Source of the DNA: Drosophila persimilis
Lineage: Eukaryota > Arthropoda > Insecta > Diptera > Drosophilidae
Direction of reading: 5' to 3'
NCBI RefSeq assembly: GCF_003286085.1
Contig: NW_020825288.1
Coordinates: 21,452,001 to 21,516,000 of the forward strand
Length of the DNA stretch: 64,000 bases
The notes under the pieces are model-generated. The model had not been told where the DNA came from. It saw nothing but the letters and a program-made list of their open reading frames with translations, and did no database searches. Position 1 is the first letter of the stretch. Every line of letters begins with the position of its first letter. This document shows, piece by piece, positions 50,401 to 61,326 of the stretch. The translations under genes were made by a program, and so were the position numbers.

Positions 50401-51652
50401 TAATCAGTTGACATTATCCTCTTCAACATACTGATTTGATAAATCAGACCAAAGCATATTATCCTCAAAATCTTAGTCCAGAAAAAAGCTTTGTTTCCTT
50501 GTAATAGTAATAGTCCCATATATTTAATATTTAAGAGATACCATTTGTATACGTTACTTATATTTATGAAATATATTACCAGGTAGTTTTTAACATAGAA
50601 ATTTGTATCAATAGATTCCCTTGTTTTTTTTAAAGAAATTTGCATTCCAGTGAGTCCATCCTCTTGGTAATTTGTTTAACGGCAAAAATGTGTTTAGTTG
50701 GGCATTACTGAAATGCCAAAACAATAAGGTGTATGTGGGGTCCGGGTCCAGCTCCGGGCCTATGCCTCACATATCTATCCATCCGATCGATCGATGAACT
50801 GACGCCAGCGATTAATCGTCTTGCCGCTGCTGACTTTGAGCAATTGTTCAAACATTCTTATGCCAAACGGGTAGTTGAAAGATATGCGAGTGTCTATGTA
50901 CATATGCTATGCTGCCTTTTGGCTAATTGATGGCTTATCATTTAATTGGCTGCTGTGTAAATTGCAATCACGAGCTATCGAGCAATCGAGCATCAACAAT
51001 CAATAAATATTATTAATAAATTATTCAATAAGTGCGACCTCTTGCTGTTGCCCGTCAGCAGGTTTCCCATGATTTGTCATTTCGTTCAGCCTCCTTATTT
51101 TCCATATACTTGTATTTAAATTCATTTCCCATCACAATTTGTTGTGTGTTTCCGCTGGCCATCAAACATTTTCATTTTATTTTACTTTTTTCGCGCTCAT
51201 TTGTGTTTCCTTTTATTTCTCTGTTGGATTTGTGCAAATATGCAAAATGATTGACAGCACAATTAAGACACCGCCAACGAGGGAGTCTGTCTGGGGTAGA
51301 GCATGGGGCATGAGGCAGAGACAGCATCAGCAACAGAGACTCAGACTGAGACAGGGGCACGTTGCAACCGTATATGGCTGCAAAAGTTTTCATTATTCAA
51401 ACGCGTCGCAGAACATGTGTAACAGGAGACAATAGATGCTTAATTTGAAATGGAAACGGTTTGAATTGCAATAAAAATAGAATGCTCTTTAAAGATGCTC
51501 AAAGTCAGAACAGATAAAAGATGAATAACCTCATGAGAGGCAGAAATACTCAGTTAAGAACCATCATTCAATGTTTCCTGAATTCTAGCATAGCATTTTA
51601 AAGTCGTATTCCAAAACAATTTTTGAGAGAAAACTTTCCCGGAAAACTTTTA
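47481..51652. other. Non-coding region
   Basis: No coding gene is supported. A 230-codon open frame at 49,374-50,066 has no domain and reads through AT-rich low-complexity DNA, so I treat it as chance. Sequence near 50,980-51,030 and 48,190-48,310 is strongly AT-rich. Confidence 0.55.
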
Positions 51653-51699
51653 ACTAGTTGCATAATCCTTAAGAGTATTCAAACTTTTGTGGCATGCAT

Positions 51700-51766
51700 A
51701 AACTTTCTTTGACACAAAAATTCATTCAATATGCATCGGCACTGCTGTACAGTATCTTCCAATCTC
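51700..51766. repeat. Diverged direct repeat, left of the Mic19-like gene
   Basis: AAACTTTCTTTGACAC and the following 50 bp match 53,547-53,613 at about 54 of 67 positions without gaps (offset 1,847). A shorter match (AAGAGTATTC) occurs about 30 bp further left, at an offset of 1,848. The repeats bracket the Mic19-like gene in direct orientation. Confidence 0.65.
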
Positions 51767-51847
51767 TAATGAAGGAACAGCTCTCATAGGAGGCATACAC
51801 CCCTTACTCAAGTCTGAATTTGCTTTTCAAAACAAGTCCACATTTTA

Positions 51848-51906
51848 GTAAGTCTCTCCACCCAAGGGTTTACAATCAATTTAAATAAGTTTACTCTTTC
51901 TCTCAG
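51848..51906 (+). other. Candidate 59-bp 5' UTR intron of the Mic19-like gene
   Basis: The donor is TTTAGTAAGTC with GTAAGT at 51,848-51,853. The acceptor is CTCTTTCTCTCAG ending at 51,906, with a clear pyrimidine tract. A length of 59 bp is the modal intron size in Drosophila. Splicing would join an upstream leader to AACAAATAAT, 58 bp before the start codon. The strong signals at the right spacing make it likely, but it is unproven without transcript reads. Confidence 0.5.
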
Positions 51907-51964
51907 AACAAATAATAAATAATAGAAATTGTAGGACAAAAGTTTCGCAAAAAAACATTACAAA

Positions 51965-52552
51965 ATGGGTGCTACAAGTAGCCAGCCTCGGAGCGCCGAA
52001 ATTGTCAATCCCAATCCATTCCAAATTTCTCGCGAGGTGGTTGAGCGACTTGAGCAGGCCAGGGAGGAAATGGCTAAGACTTCAGGAGAATCTGGGAGTT
52101 GCGAGCAGTGCAAGAAGAAGATCCTGTCTGTTTCCGGTTCGGGTGACGCTCCATCCACTCTGGAGCACCAGTCGAAGGAGGTCCCGGAGGTGGAACCCGT
52201 GGACTGGCCCTGGAAGAAGCGCGCAGTGGAGATGGAGGAGAGCCAATTCCATGAATCTGTGAAACGTGTGGAGGAGCTCTTTGGCACACCGATGAAATGG
52301 ACCGAGGACCTCGAAGGCGAAATTAAACAGATGGAGAAGGAACTGACCACTTGCTATAGGGAGAATCCCTACGAGACCCTAAAGTGTGAAACACTGGCCA
52401 AGCGCTATCATTCGTTCATATTCACCAACCATTTCAAAGCAATCTCAAAGCTAGAACCAAAAGACTCGAGGCCGAAGTCGACTCGAGTGCCCAAAGATCT
52501 CGTGCACATCGAAGCTAAGCAGGAGAATATGCCTGCGCCTTTGATGGACTAA
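51965..52552 (+). CDS. Mic19/CHCHD3-like MICOS subunit
   Basis: A 195-residue protein in one uninterrupted frame. It resembles Mic19 (CHCHD3/CHCHD6), a peripheral inner-membrane subunit of the MICOS complex that shapes crista junctions in mitochondria. The N-terminus MGATSSQP fits an N-myristoylation signal (Gly2, Ser6), as in animal CHCHD3. The middle is charged and probably helical and carries a CxxC (Cys46, Cys49). The C-terminal CHCH region has CYRENPYETLKC (Cys130, Cys141). The family's outer cysteines are replaced by Ile120 and Phe151, so only the inner CX10C pair remains. The start is set by ACAAAATGG, a good fly start context, and by the myristoylation motif. Human CHCHD3 is about 227 residues, so this copy is somewhat short. 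A single coding exon in a gene-poor region suggests a retrocopy or fast-evolving paralogue of the main Mic19 gene. It may sit inside the receptor's 5' intron, on the same strand. Confidence 0.85.
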   Translation: MGATSSQPRSAEIVNPNPFQISREVVERLEQAREEMAKTSGESGSCEQCKKKILSVSGSGDAPSTLEHQSKEVPEVEPVDWPWKKRAVEMEESQFHESVKRVEELFGTPMKWTEDLEGEIKQMEKELTTCYRENPYETLKCETLAKRYHSFIFTNHFKAISKLEPKDSRPKSTRVPKDLVHIEAKQENMPAPLMD

Positions 52553-52728
52553 ATGGTCAAACCAAGAACGATGCCAGTCCCTGACATAATTTGACAATTG
52601 AAGCCAAAACACTGTCCAATCAGATTCAATCACATTCAATCATATAAATTGTAAGCCATTTGACCGAGCAAACACCACAAACTATTTTCTGGCTTTAATT
52701 ATACTCGCATCAGTTCTATTTAATTTAA

Positions 52729-52734
52729 AATAAA
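52729..52734 (+). terminator. Polyadenylation signal of the Mic19-like gene
   Basis: AATAAA lies 177 bp after the stop codon. It is the first canonical signal downstream and gives a plausible short 3' UTR. Confidence 0.6.
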
Positions 52735-53029
52735 ACGTGTTAAACGCAGGCAATTGGCTTAATTCAACGCAAATTAGTTGCAGTCGGTTGAGAATGATTT
52801 TATTTAGCTTATGCGCGACGTGTAGGCCGTTCTTTTATTAGCCTTGGCTGATTGCCAGCAAACACAAAACGTTGTCAAACAAATGAATGACAACAGCATG
52901 GCTAAAATGAAAGCCAGAAAGTGAAATATGCATAAATAAAAAACCAACACGCGTTGGTTTCTTCCCCTCTCCCACTCTTCCTACCTCCCTGACTGCCTGT
53001 TTGCTTATGTACAACTATTTCTGTGCACA

Positions 53030-53047
53030 ACATGACGTATGCGCAAT
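53030..53047 (+). promoter_or_regulatory. GTATGCGYAA-family site
   Basis: ACATGACGTATGCGCAAT, followed by GTTT. This member links the ACATG-prefixed sites with those followed by CGTTT or TGTTT. It lies about 480 bp downstream of the Mic19-like stop codon. Confidence 0.4.
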
Positions 53048-53546
53048 GTTTCAGTACAGAAGCTACTTGCAGCTTTTCATACCTGGCATTTTAAACGCAT
53101 CTCAGGTGAAAATGCTCTGCTAAGTGAGTGGCCCGACCCGGTGGGTGGAGGAAGAGTAAAGTGCAGTACCAGGTTTTGGCAAAGGACAAGACTTGGCTCT
53201 GCGGCGAGCCTTGAACTACTTTGCGCCACAATGTCTGGCTCAATGTGCATTAGTGCAAGTTGCACTTGCCACCTACCAAATGACACGGCTAAGGGCACAA
53301 GCAGGACGGGGCTGGCTATGTCTCTACGGCCATAGGATATAGGGATTCATACTCACAGTGCAGGGAAGCCACCTTATGAATGGGCTTAAGCTGAAACTTA
53401 AGGTTGCCTTTTGTTTAGGGTGGGACCTGGGCTTGGGCTTGGAGAGAAGGGATAAGCATTGTTAACTATCAGTAACAGATTTCCTGCTAGGTTAGAAAAC
53501 CCTTTCCCATAATACTTCAAGAGTATTCTTCTTCCGGTTAGGTTCA

Positions 53547-53613
53547 AAACTTTCTTTCACACAAAAATACATTCCATATGCATTGGCAAGGCCCTAAATC
53601 ATCTTCCAACTTC
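53547..53613. repeat. Diverged direct repeat, right of the Mic19-like gene
   Basis: The partner of 51,700-51,766, about 80% alike over 67 bp in direct orientation. Confidence 0.65.
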
Positions 53614-54557
53614 TTGTGGGAGGCCAAAGTCGTTCCTGTTTTATTTTTACTGATTTTCCACACACATACGAGTATAAATAATCATTTTCGGGCAGTGCTG
53701 TAAAACAGGGCCTTAGACATTCCGCCATAAATCTGCAGAACAAATGTTCTCACATAGCATAGCCGGAATGCCAGAAGTTCTTAATGATGTTGTTTCCAGT
53801 TTTTGGGGAAATTGGATTTTGAACATTAAATTAGCACTGCTCCTAACGCAAAGAGAACAGTTTTGCAATTATTTACGCAAATTCAATTCAAGCCAAGAAT
53901 AGTGAATACTAGAACCTTTCATTTGAATCTCCAGATGACACACAGACCTCATCGTTCCCTCTAGAGCTAAGTGGCTGCGAGGTCAAGTGGCAGCCGGCTA
54001 TTAGCACTCAATGACAGAAACGTTTGCCAAGCGATATCTGATGCGTTTTTGATTGAGCTATTGGATAAACCAGGCAAATAGTTGAGAGCTGTCAGTGTCG
54101 CCCAGCATTCGCATGGAGATTTTCTATGCGAGTATTTCTGGCTGATTGACAGCAGTTGTTTGTGTGTGTGGTAATTGATTGGGAAAAAGTGAAACCAATT
54201 GAAATATTCACCAATCAAATATGTTTATTTTAATTTACTTGATCTGTGACTAAGATAGTTATTGGCTGTTGAATGCAGATTAAAGTGATGCTAAAGGCGA
54301 GTAATACGACTATGAGTTTACCTCTTGTCACATTACACCGTCGATGGAAATAATTCAATTTATTCAAATTCACAGAGTAAATGTATTCCAAACACTTCCT
54401 TCCACCTCTGCCACAAAGCTACGTGCCACCCATATACCCTATCTCTTCACTGCAGGGTACAATGCCAAAAATATGATTTCATTTATTAAAATATTCAGTG
54501 TAAAATCCCGTTTTGTTTGCAATTCATTCTGATAATCCCTGCACTGCCAAAATAAAG

Positions 54558-54562
<5 letters not shown>

Positions 54563-54598
<36 letters not shown>
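54563..54598 (+). repeat. CT dinucleotide microsatellite
   Basis: Eighteen TC units, the longest dinucleotide run in the window. Confidence 0.9.
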
Positions 54599-54602
<4 letters not shown>

Positions 54603-56208
54603 CCTGTGGCAAGGGGAGCAGGACCACACAGTTCAATGCACGTTGCACATTCCATATCTTTCATATCTGCTCCGGTTATTTGTCGCCGCTTTTTTGGGTT
54701 CATTTGTTTTGGGTTTCGGTGTGGGTTTGCAACGTGCCAGGCATATTTCAAGAGCCAAGAATATCTTTTCGTTCAACTTTAGTGCACTCTTTCGGTTCAT
54801 TTACATTTCGGGGGTCGGACGAGCAGTCGCCAGGCAGCCAGATTAATAGCCAGGCATATATCTCCCTCTATGTATATACTTTCGGGGGAGGTGGGGATTT
54901 GCTCCATATCTTAGTACTGGCATAGCCATTAAAGCCTACAAGTTATTAGGAAAATGCGTGTGGCGCGATGTACCGAAAAAATACCCAAAATGCCGAAAAT
55001 ACCAACACGTAAAAAACGAAAATTTATTGATGCACACTTCCGCAAAACACAACCGCAAAAGCCAGAGCACCAAACAGCAGCAGCAGCAGCAACAACAGGA
55101 AGCAATAGCAAAGAACAACATTAAAAATTCATTGAAAGTTGTATAGAGGAATGGCAGATGCTCTACACAAAAGTGGGACATGCATGTCGCAGCCTACAAT
55201 CAATACAGAAAGTTGGATGGACAATCGCAGGGAGACCAGTCTTACCAGAAATCCATTCAATTAGTGATCAATTATTATTGTATTGCCAAACCCCAACCCA
55301 TAATCTGTATACCCGCATAGCAAAGCCAAAGCAATTTGAAGGGTAAACATTTATAAAACACTTTTGGCCATTTCTCTTCATTAACTGCATACCAGGCGAG
55401 ACAGTCAGCAGTACGAGGCCTTCTTCCTTAACCATTTTCCTGCGCCCTTCGTACTCATCTACGAGAATATCGTTCACTGTTCATTTGTGTGGCGTCTGGG
55501 GAGTGCGCACTGTAGCCGTAGGGCAACGAATAAACCGCTTAATGAAGTTTTCTCGCCGAAAATTCTTGTCGGCCACTTGATTGTCGGACATGCTGTAATT
55601 GATGATGAGGGATGGGTGGAGTGGTGGTGTGGTGGCTTAGGAGTGGGATTGAAGGACTGAAGCAACGACACTTTTGACAAATCACTCAGACCAGAACCCA
55701 CTTCCAATTAAGTTGCTGTCTTTTTTGGATCATCTTTTGTACGCGTCGGTAGGGGCCAAAAAGTGTTCTGTTACAGAGAGGGCCGGCAGAAATGTGTTGC
55801 AATTAATTCATTTGTAATCCCATACGATACACCCCCTTGGTCATGCCCCTTCCAACAGAAAGGGTATTATAATTCAGTAAACATAACCATCGAATGAAGT
55901 ATTTCTCTAAAACAAAGTGAAATTTCAAACCAGAGAAAAAGTGTGAAGGAGACGAGAGGAAAGCAAATGCAAAATGCAACGGCCCGTTAATAATTAATTG
56001 CATAATTAACCGCAAGTTAAACCACACCCACGAGTGCCGACACGACAGCAACCGTAACTCGAACAATAGACATCAGCGAGGAAACAATGTTAATACAGTT
56101 GGTCAACCACTCGTAGAAATAGAATATAAATAAGAAATGGAGACCAGGTTGTTAGTCACAGATCACTGGGGGCGGGCAGCGCAAGTACGAGGACTAGTAC
56201 AAGTTCCA

Positions 56209-56290
56209 CTTTTAATCGATACGTATACTTTGCTCATCAGTCGGTCGAGCGGTGCGCTCGAGACACATAAACCATAAGACAAATATTGAA
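56209..56290 (+). promoter_or_regulatory. Candidate core promoter upstream of 5-HT2A
   Basis: An initiator ATCAGTCGG has its A at 56,239. A weak TATA-like TTTTAATC lies about 30 bp upstream. Downstream is a GC-rich GCGGTGCGCTCGAGACAC, then an A-rich leader typical of fly 5' UTRs. The +28 position does not clearly match a DPE. It lies about 3 kb left of the first receptor coding exon, in the right orientation. I see no outstanding splice donor after it, so linkage to the receptor is inference. Confidence 0.33.
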
Positions 56291-59233
56291 TTACAATCAA
56301 ACAAATATTATTTTTCCTGCTTTTATTGTAGTTTTGCATTCAATGTTTGCTCGTGGCCGTCATGGTCCGATCAAATTGGCAGTGAAACAAGTTTTGCCCG
56401 CCTTCTTTATGTGGTTTTAATTCTAGTTTTGTCATATATCAAATAATGAGTGTATGCTGCTTAAAGGGTATATGAATGAAATGTTGAGATTATTATATTA
56501 CGTATAAGCAGTGTTTCAACCTACATATATGAATATTTTCCAGCATTTCTACTCCCCAAATAGCCAGCTTTATCTTATTTTCGTAGGTATTCCTTTCAGT
56601 TCTCAATTTCTTACAGACTTTGTCCCCCTTTTACGGCCAGACATTGTACAAAGGTTTGCTTTCGTGACGGCCCGCAGAACGACATCATTATTTTTCTGCA
56701 AACAGAGACTTAATTATGGCACTCGGCCTGGTCCCATGCTGCCTGCACAAAAATGTATCCCTCTTCCATACAAAAACACACTCACATGAGCGGAAAAAGT
56801 GTTGACTGTCATTATAGGGGAGCTGAAGCTCGACTTTAAATTGCAGCGACATCATTAAAGCCTCTCCCGGCATGAGAATGTAAAGGTGGATATAGATATG
56901 GAACAGCGGGAGATGGAGAGAGAGAGAGATCTCGCTGTGTGAGTCACCAGTCAAATTAAGTCGGCAAAGTGCACTGCCAAAGCGTATTTCACATGCATAA
57001 GGGATTCTTGGTCCCACCCTACTTATATCCCCTCCCTTTGCTATAGTCTCTCTCTCTCTTTCTCTCTTTGTGAATGGTTGGCCCACTTCGGGGGCCTGCA
57101 TCGGTTTGACGTTACCCAGGCGACAAATCCAATCGAAAACTAACCTCCCCCGCTGCCAGGGGCTGGAAATCATAAAGCAAACCAAAACCAAAATTGCAAA
57201 ATTACTGCGCTCTGCGAAAAAAAAGCCAGCGATGGAACGCGCTTCTAGTGCCATCCTCAGCAGACCGAAGAACGAGTGCCCTGGGGGTGTGGAGAGTGCC
57301 CGAGGAGTTTAGTCAAAGGTTGAAATGAGCGTCGGGCATAACAGACATCCACTAGAGATACGTCCTCATGGATGAACCGAAAAAATAAGCGATTTCATAG
57401 TGGTTTTAAGGTTGAAAGATCCTTTAGGGTTGCTCTAGCGGAAGAAGGAGCTTTTCAAGAGGAGAATGAAGTAGTCTTCAGGGAAAATTTGAACTCCTAA
57501 CCCAGAATTTTAGAACTACAAAAGTGCGAATTCCGTATGAATAAAAAAAACTTCCATCACAATGAAATAATTTTCTGCACGGCTTGTACCAAACAGCGTT
57601 GAAATAAAGCCATAAATAATTATATAAATATTTTATATCCCATCTAAAAATGCATTACCTGCATTCTCTGACAATGAAATCGTATGCTTGAGGGCCAAAA
57701 CAAATGCAGTCGCGTTTATTTCCATTTTTGTTCAGCAAAGAAAAAAATTTCTCACACGCCAAAATTGCAAATGGCGGCGGCAGAATTGCGGATTCGTGTG
57801 TGTGTGTATGAGTGTGGTTTTGTGGGTGATGGTCCGCCGGTGCAATGCAACTACCATAAAATCCTCCCACTGTTGCGGTTGATTGCCCAAATCACTTGCC
57901 TGCAGTTTCTGCCCTTTTTTGGGTCGCGATCTCTTGTTCCCCAGGCGACGCCTCTGAACAAAAAAAATATAGAGATTTTGATTGAACAATATTCTGCGGG
58001 ACAGGGACCTTGTATGCCTGTCGCATGACAAAATTTGCAGCCAATTTGCTGTACAAAGTTTTGGGGCATAATTTAAATTTGTAAATTTGTTGGCCATTCA
58101 AAATGTAAACGCAAATTGCAGCTCAATCTTTGAGCTCGAGTGCATTTTTAATTAGCTTTCCACGGGTGTGAGTGGGAGTGTCATTATCGACAGGGACAGC
58201 AGCATACGCGTATTTTTTCCAGTGAAAAGCGAACTAAATACCCAGGAAAAGAAAAGCCATTTTAGGCGTGGGAGTGAAGCCCACACAAAAGCTCTACTAC
58301 TGAAGACTGACGCCTGACACTGCAGAAGAGGGTGTCTCAAAGACATACAGCGTAGCGTGATGGCGAGCGTAGGACCTTTTGTTGGCCGTGGCATTTCAAG
58401 CGAATTCAAATTCGAGTCAGCAGCATCACCATGTTGACACTGCCATCGTCATAGTCATAGTCATCAACATCAACATCATCATCAGAATCAGAAGTAGCGG
58501 GAGCAGGAGCGGGGAGCGGGGGACGGAGGCGGAGCATCACCATCATCTGATGCATCCCATTGAGCTCAACTCTTCAGCTGTCGGCTATTGACAGGCCAAA
58601 CAAAAACATATTTGAAAATATGGCTGCTGCTCTCTGTGGGAGAATTTTAATCTCGTTTTTTCAGCTTTTTCCATCTGCTTTTTTGCTTGTGTGACTAATT
58701 AAGCAACTCTGTGAAAAGTTGGCCACTAATTCCCTTTGGAAAATATCAGTAAAAAATTTGTGGAGGCTGCAAATAAACATATTTTTATACAAATAAAATA
58801 AAGGATATTATCAATGGATTAAAACACATTTAATCCCCATAAATGTTTGCAGGTTTTAAGTATGGTTTTAAATTATTTCTTCGTTAGTTTTGAGTACAGT
58901 TTTCGAGTACAGAGACTTTCTGAGTCAGTTTCTTTACTTAACTGCTCATACAAATATGTGTCTTTATATATTACATTATAACATGTTCTTCTCTGTTATT
59001 CTCATACATTTTCTTAGCTGAACTGCAAATGTAAATATTTGCTCATTCTTTGTTACGCTTTGCTGTTAAGCCTTGGGCTCAAATTTTCCTCACTTTTGCA
59101 AGAGAAAAAGTCTTCTTTTACAACCCTTTATAAGCCCTTTTTCTTAAAAAGTTAAAGTGCTTTTAATGGCACCAAACTTACATCTCTATATATATAAATG
59201 TAATTTAATGATTGTTTTAAACTCTTTTTTCAG
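56291..59233 (+). other. Non-coding DNA upstream of the receptor coding exon
   Basis: This probably contains the last 5' UTR intron of the receptor gene, because it ends in a good acceptor (TTTAAACTCTTTTTTCAG). No coding frame is supported. Features include an imperfect CT/TC tract near 57,046-57,068, a GT run near 57,798 and a CATCAT-rich stretch near 58,440-58,490. Confidence 0.5.
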
Positions 59234-59345
59234 GCAATAATTTAGCACTCAAAAGAAAGCAACAGCTTGGCAGTGGGAAGGCGAACAACAGCAAATCCAG
59301 AGGGTTGTTGTTGTGGTTAAGTGAGCCGCACAGCTTTAGAATGAA
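59231..59345 (+). other. Splice acceptor and 5' UTR part of the first receptor coding exon
   Basis: CAG at 59,231-59,233 follows a pyrimidine tract, so the exon starts at 59,234. The next 112 bp are leader. An in-frame TAG at 59,337-59,339 closes the receptor frame just before its ATG, which fixes 59,346 as the first in-frame start. An out-of-frame ATG at 59,341, five bases upstream of it, opens a frame of about 122 codons that overlaps the receptor start. Confidence 0.65.
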
Positions 59346-60420
59346 ATGGAGATGCAAAGCGACTCTGGTCATGGACCAACGACACCATCAGCAGCGGCAG
59401 CGGCAACAACAGGAGCAACATTCATACCGAGCACTTTCAATTGTCGCCTGGAAGAGGCGGCTTGGCCTGAGGTCTGGCAGCCGTTTATTAACTGCAAAGC
59501 GTATCAGGCTACTAGCTATCCCCCAGATATCACACCCACCAGCAACAGTAGCGGCAACGGCAGCAACATCCTCATCAACAGCAACAGCAGCCATACATTC
59601 CAGTGCACCAAGCAGACATTCAATCGAGCCGAGCAGACAGCATTCTATAGATGCCATGGCATGGGATGGGAGCCAGAGGCGGAGGCGGAGGCCTGCACGT
59701 CGAGGCTAAATGCACGACTGTTGCGAGTGGTCCATGAGGCGTATGAGCAATTTCGACTGGTAATCAAAGAGGCCCTCAGTGATAATGCGAGTGATACAGT
59801 TAGCTATAGTTCGAACTGCAGCAGGCTTAGTGAGGATGAGGATGGGAATGGGGAAGAAGACGAGCTCTTCTGTGAGGTGGGCCAGCAGCAGGACACATTT
59901 CTATGCCACATGCAGCAGCGGGAACGGGAGCGGGTGGAGGAGCAGGGTTCGGACGATAGTCTATTGGATGCCTTCACCAGCGGTGACTTTCAAATTGAGC
60001 TAGGCAACGGACAGGAGGACGCTCTCTGGTCCTTTCTCAACCTAAGCGATGTAATGGGCCCCGCCAACGACACATTCAGCCTCATCAATGGCAGCAGCAG
60101 CACCAGCACCAGCCTGGATATGATTCTCTCCAACTACACCGCCCTGACCACAACCACAACAACCGCAGCCACCACCTCCACTGACATTGTAATCTCAAAG
60201 AGCTTTCTAGACTATAGTCCGCATGGCTACGATTGGCTCTTCCTGTTTGTGGTATTCTTCATCTTTGCCGGCGGACTGGGCAACATTCTCGTGTGCCTGG
60301 CCGTCGCATTGGATCGCAAGCTTCAGAATGTTACCAACTATTTTCTCTTTTCGCTGGCCATAGCCGATTTGTTGGTCAGTCTGTTTGTGATGCCCATGGG
60401 AGCGATACCAGCGTTTTTGG
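59346..60420 (+). CDS. 5-HT2A serotonin receptor, coding exon 1 (N-terminus, TM1, TM2)
   Basis: This begins a class A GPCR for serotonin of the 5-HT2 type, expected to couple to Gq and raise IP3 and calcium at the plasma membrane of neurons and other cells. Residues 1-295 form a long extracellular N-terminus, low in complexity and acidic in places. It has N-glycosylation sequons at Asn67, 71, 80, 147, 232, 241, 248 and 263 and no obvious cleaved signal peptide. TM1 spans about 297-320 and contains GNILVCLAV with Asn313 (N1.50). TM2 spans about 331-352 and contains [14 protein letters not shown] with Asp341 (D2.50). The start has G at -3 and G at +4 and follows an in-frame stop. The exon ends at a GTGAGT donor after the first base of codon 359 (Gly). 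The extended N-terminus and downstream LVNEKN match Drosophila 5-HT2A (5-HT2Dro) rather than 5-HT2B. Confidence 0.92.
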
Positions 60421-61301
60421 GTGAGTAAAACTTTCCATTCTCCTGTTGGATTTATCCTATCATATATTCTTGTGGTATATGTATCTCTTCTGTTTGCTTT
60501 TCCGAACCCCTCCTACTTAGAAATTTCCTCTCAAGTATCCCCTCCCTACTCAATCATCTCTTTTCTTCGAGTGTACTTCAGCAATCAAGTGGCAATGCAA
60601 GTCAGCGTCTAATGCATTTGCACATGAATTATTTCGACGCCATTTCCTCTACGCCCCATCTCCACCCCCGCCATCAAAGCCATTGTCATGAGTTGTTAGC
60701 CTCGTTGGCTGCTTCCGCTTTGGCTCACTTATAGCCAAATGCAGCAGCGCAAGAGCCGAGAGCCCAGAAGCCGTTGCCAGAAGCAACAAACTAGAATGAC
60801 AAACGCGTGACTTTCCGTTGGCTGATGTGTGAATTAAGAATTTATTTTTTTCCTTTTTCGCGGTTTTATTATTCCCGAGCACAGCTGTAATAACTTGAGT
60901 GGGAAAATACGATGATCACTTCAGCAATTTAATATATTTTCCTTCATGGCCAACACATTTTAATTTATATGTATTCCGTTAAGCTTTCAATGAAATCATT
61001 TTATTTTCGTTCTAATATAGGGAAAAACATTGTCTTGTCAGTTGATTAAAAATAAGAAAAAATCCCTACTCATTGCCTGTTAAATATGTAAAATGTTCGG
61101 TAAACATATTCAAACTCTGGGTTATTTGCATATGACACTGATAAAACCTCAAAACAAAGTCCTTACCCCCAGCAGCAGCCAACCCAACAAGCTTCACATC
61201 CAGGGTAGCCCAACGTACCATAAACAGATCAAACGTTTGCATAAATTAAACGTACATTCATCGCACAGATCCCCAACCAGAACACCAAACCCACAGCCAT
61301 A

Positions 61302-61326
61302 ACCAGAACCAGAACCAGAACCAAAA
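61302..61326 (+). repeat. CCAGAA hexamer repeat
   Basis: Four units with a diverged last copy. Confidence 0.75.

Larger units (their letters stand above)
52735..56208. other. Non-coding region between the Mic19-like gene and the receptor
   Basis: No coding gene is supported. It contains the family site at 53,030-53,047, the right-hand diverged direct repeat, a long CT microsatellite at 54,563-54,598 and a CAG/CAA run near 55,076-55,098. The small frame across the CAG run (54,958-55,146) is lysine- and glutamine-rich and has no domain. Confidence 0.55.

Noticed and set aside
54958-55146. Small Lys/Gln-rich frame across a CAG run
   Set aside because: The glutamines come from a microsatellite and there is no supporting gene structure.
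59305-59709. Frame starting upstream of the receptor ATG as a separate protein
   Set aside because: It overlaps a clear GPCR exon and has no domain. Only its ATG at 59,341 is of regulatory interest and is reported as a finding.
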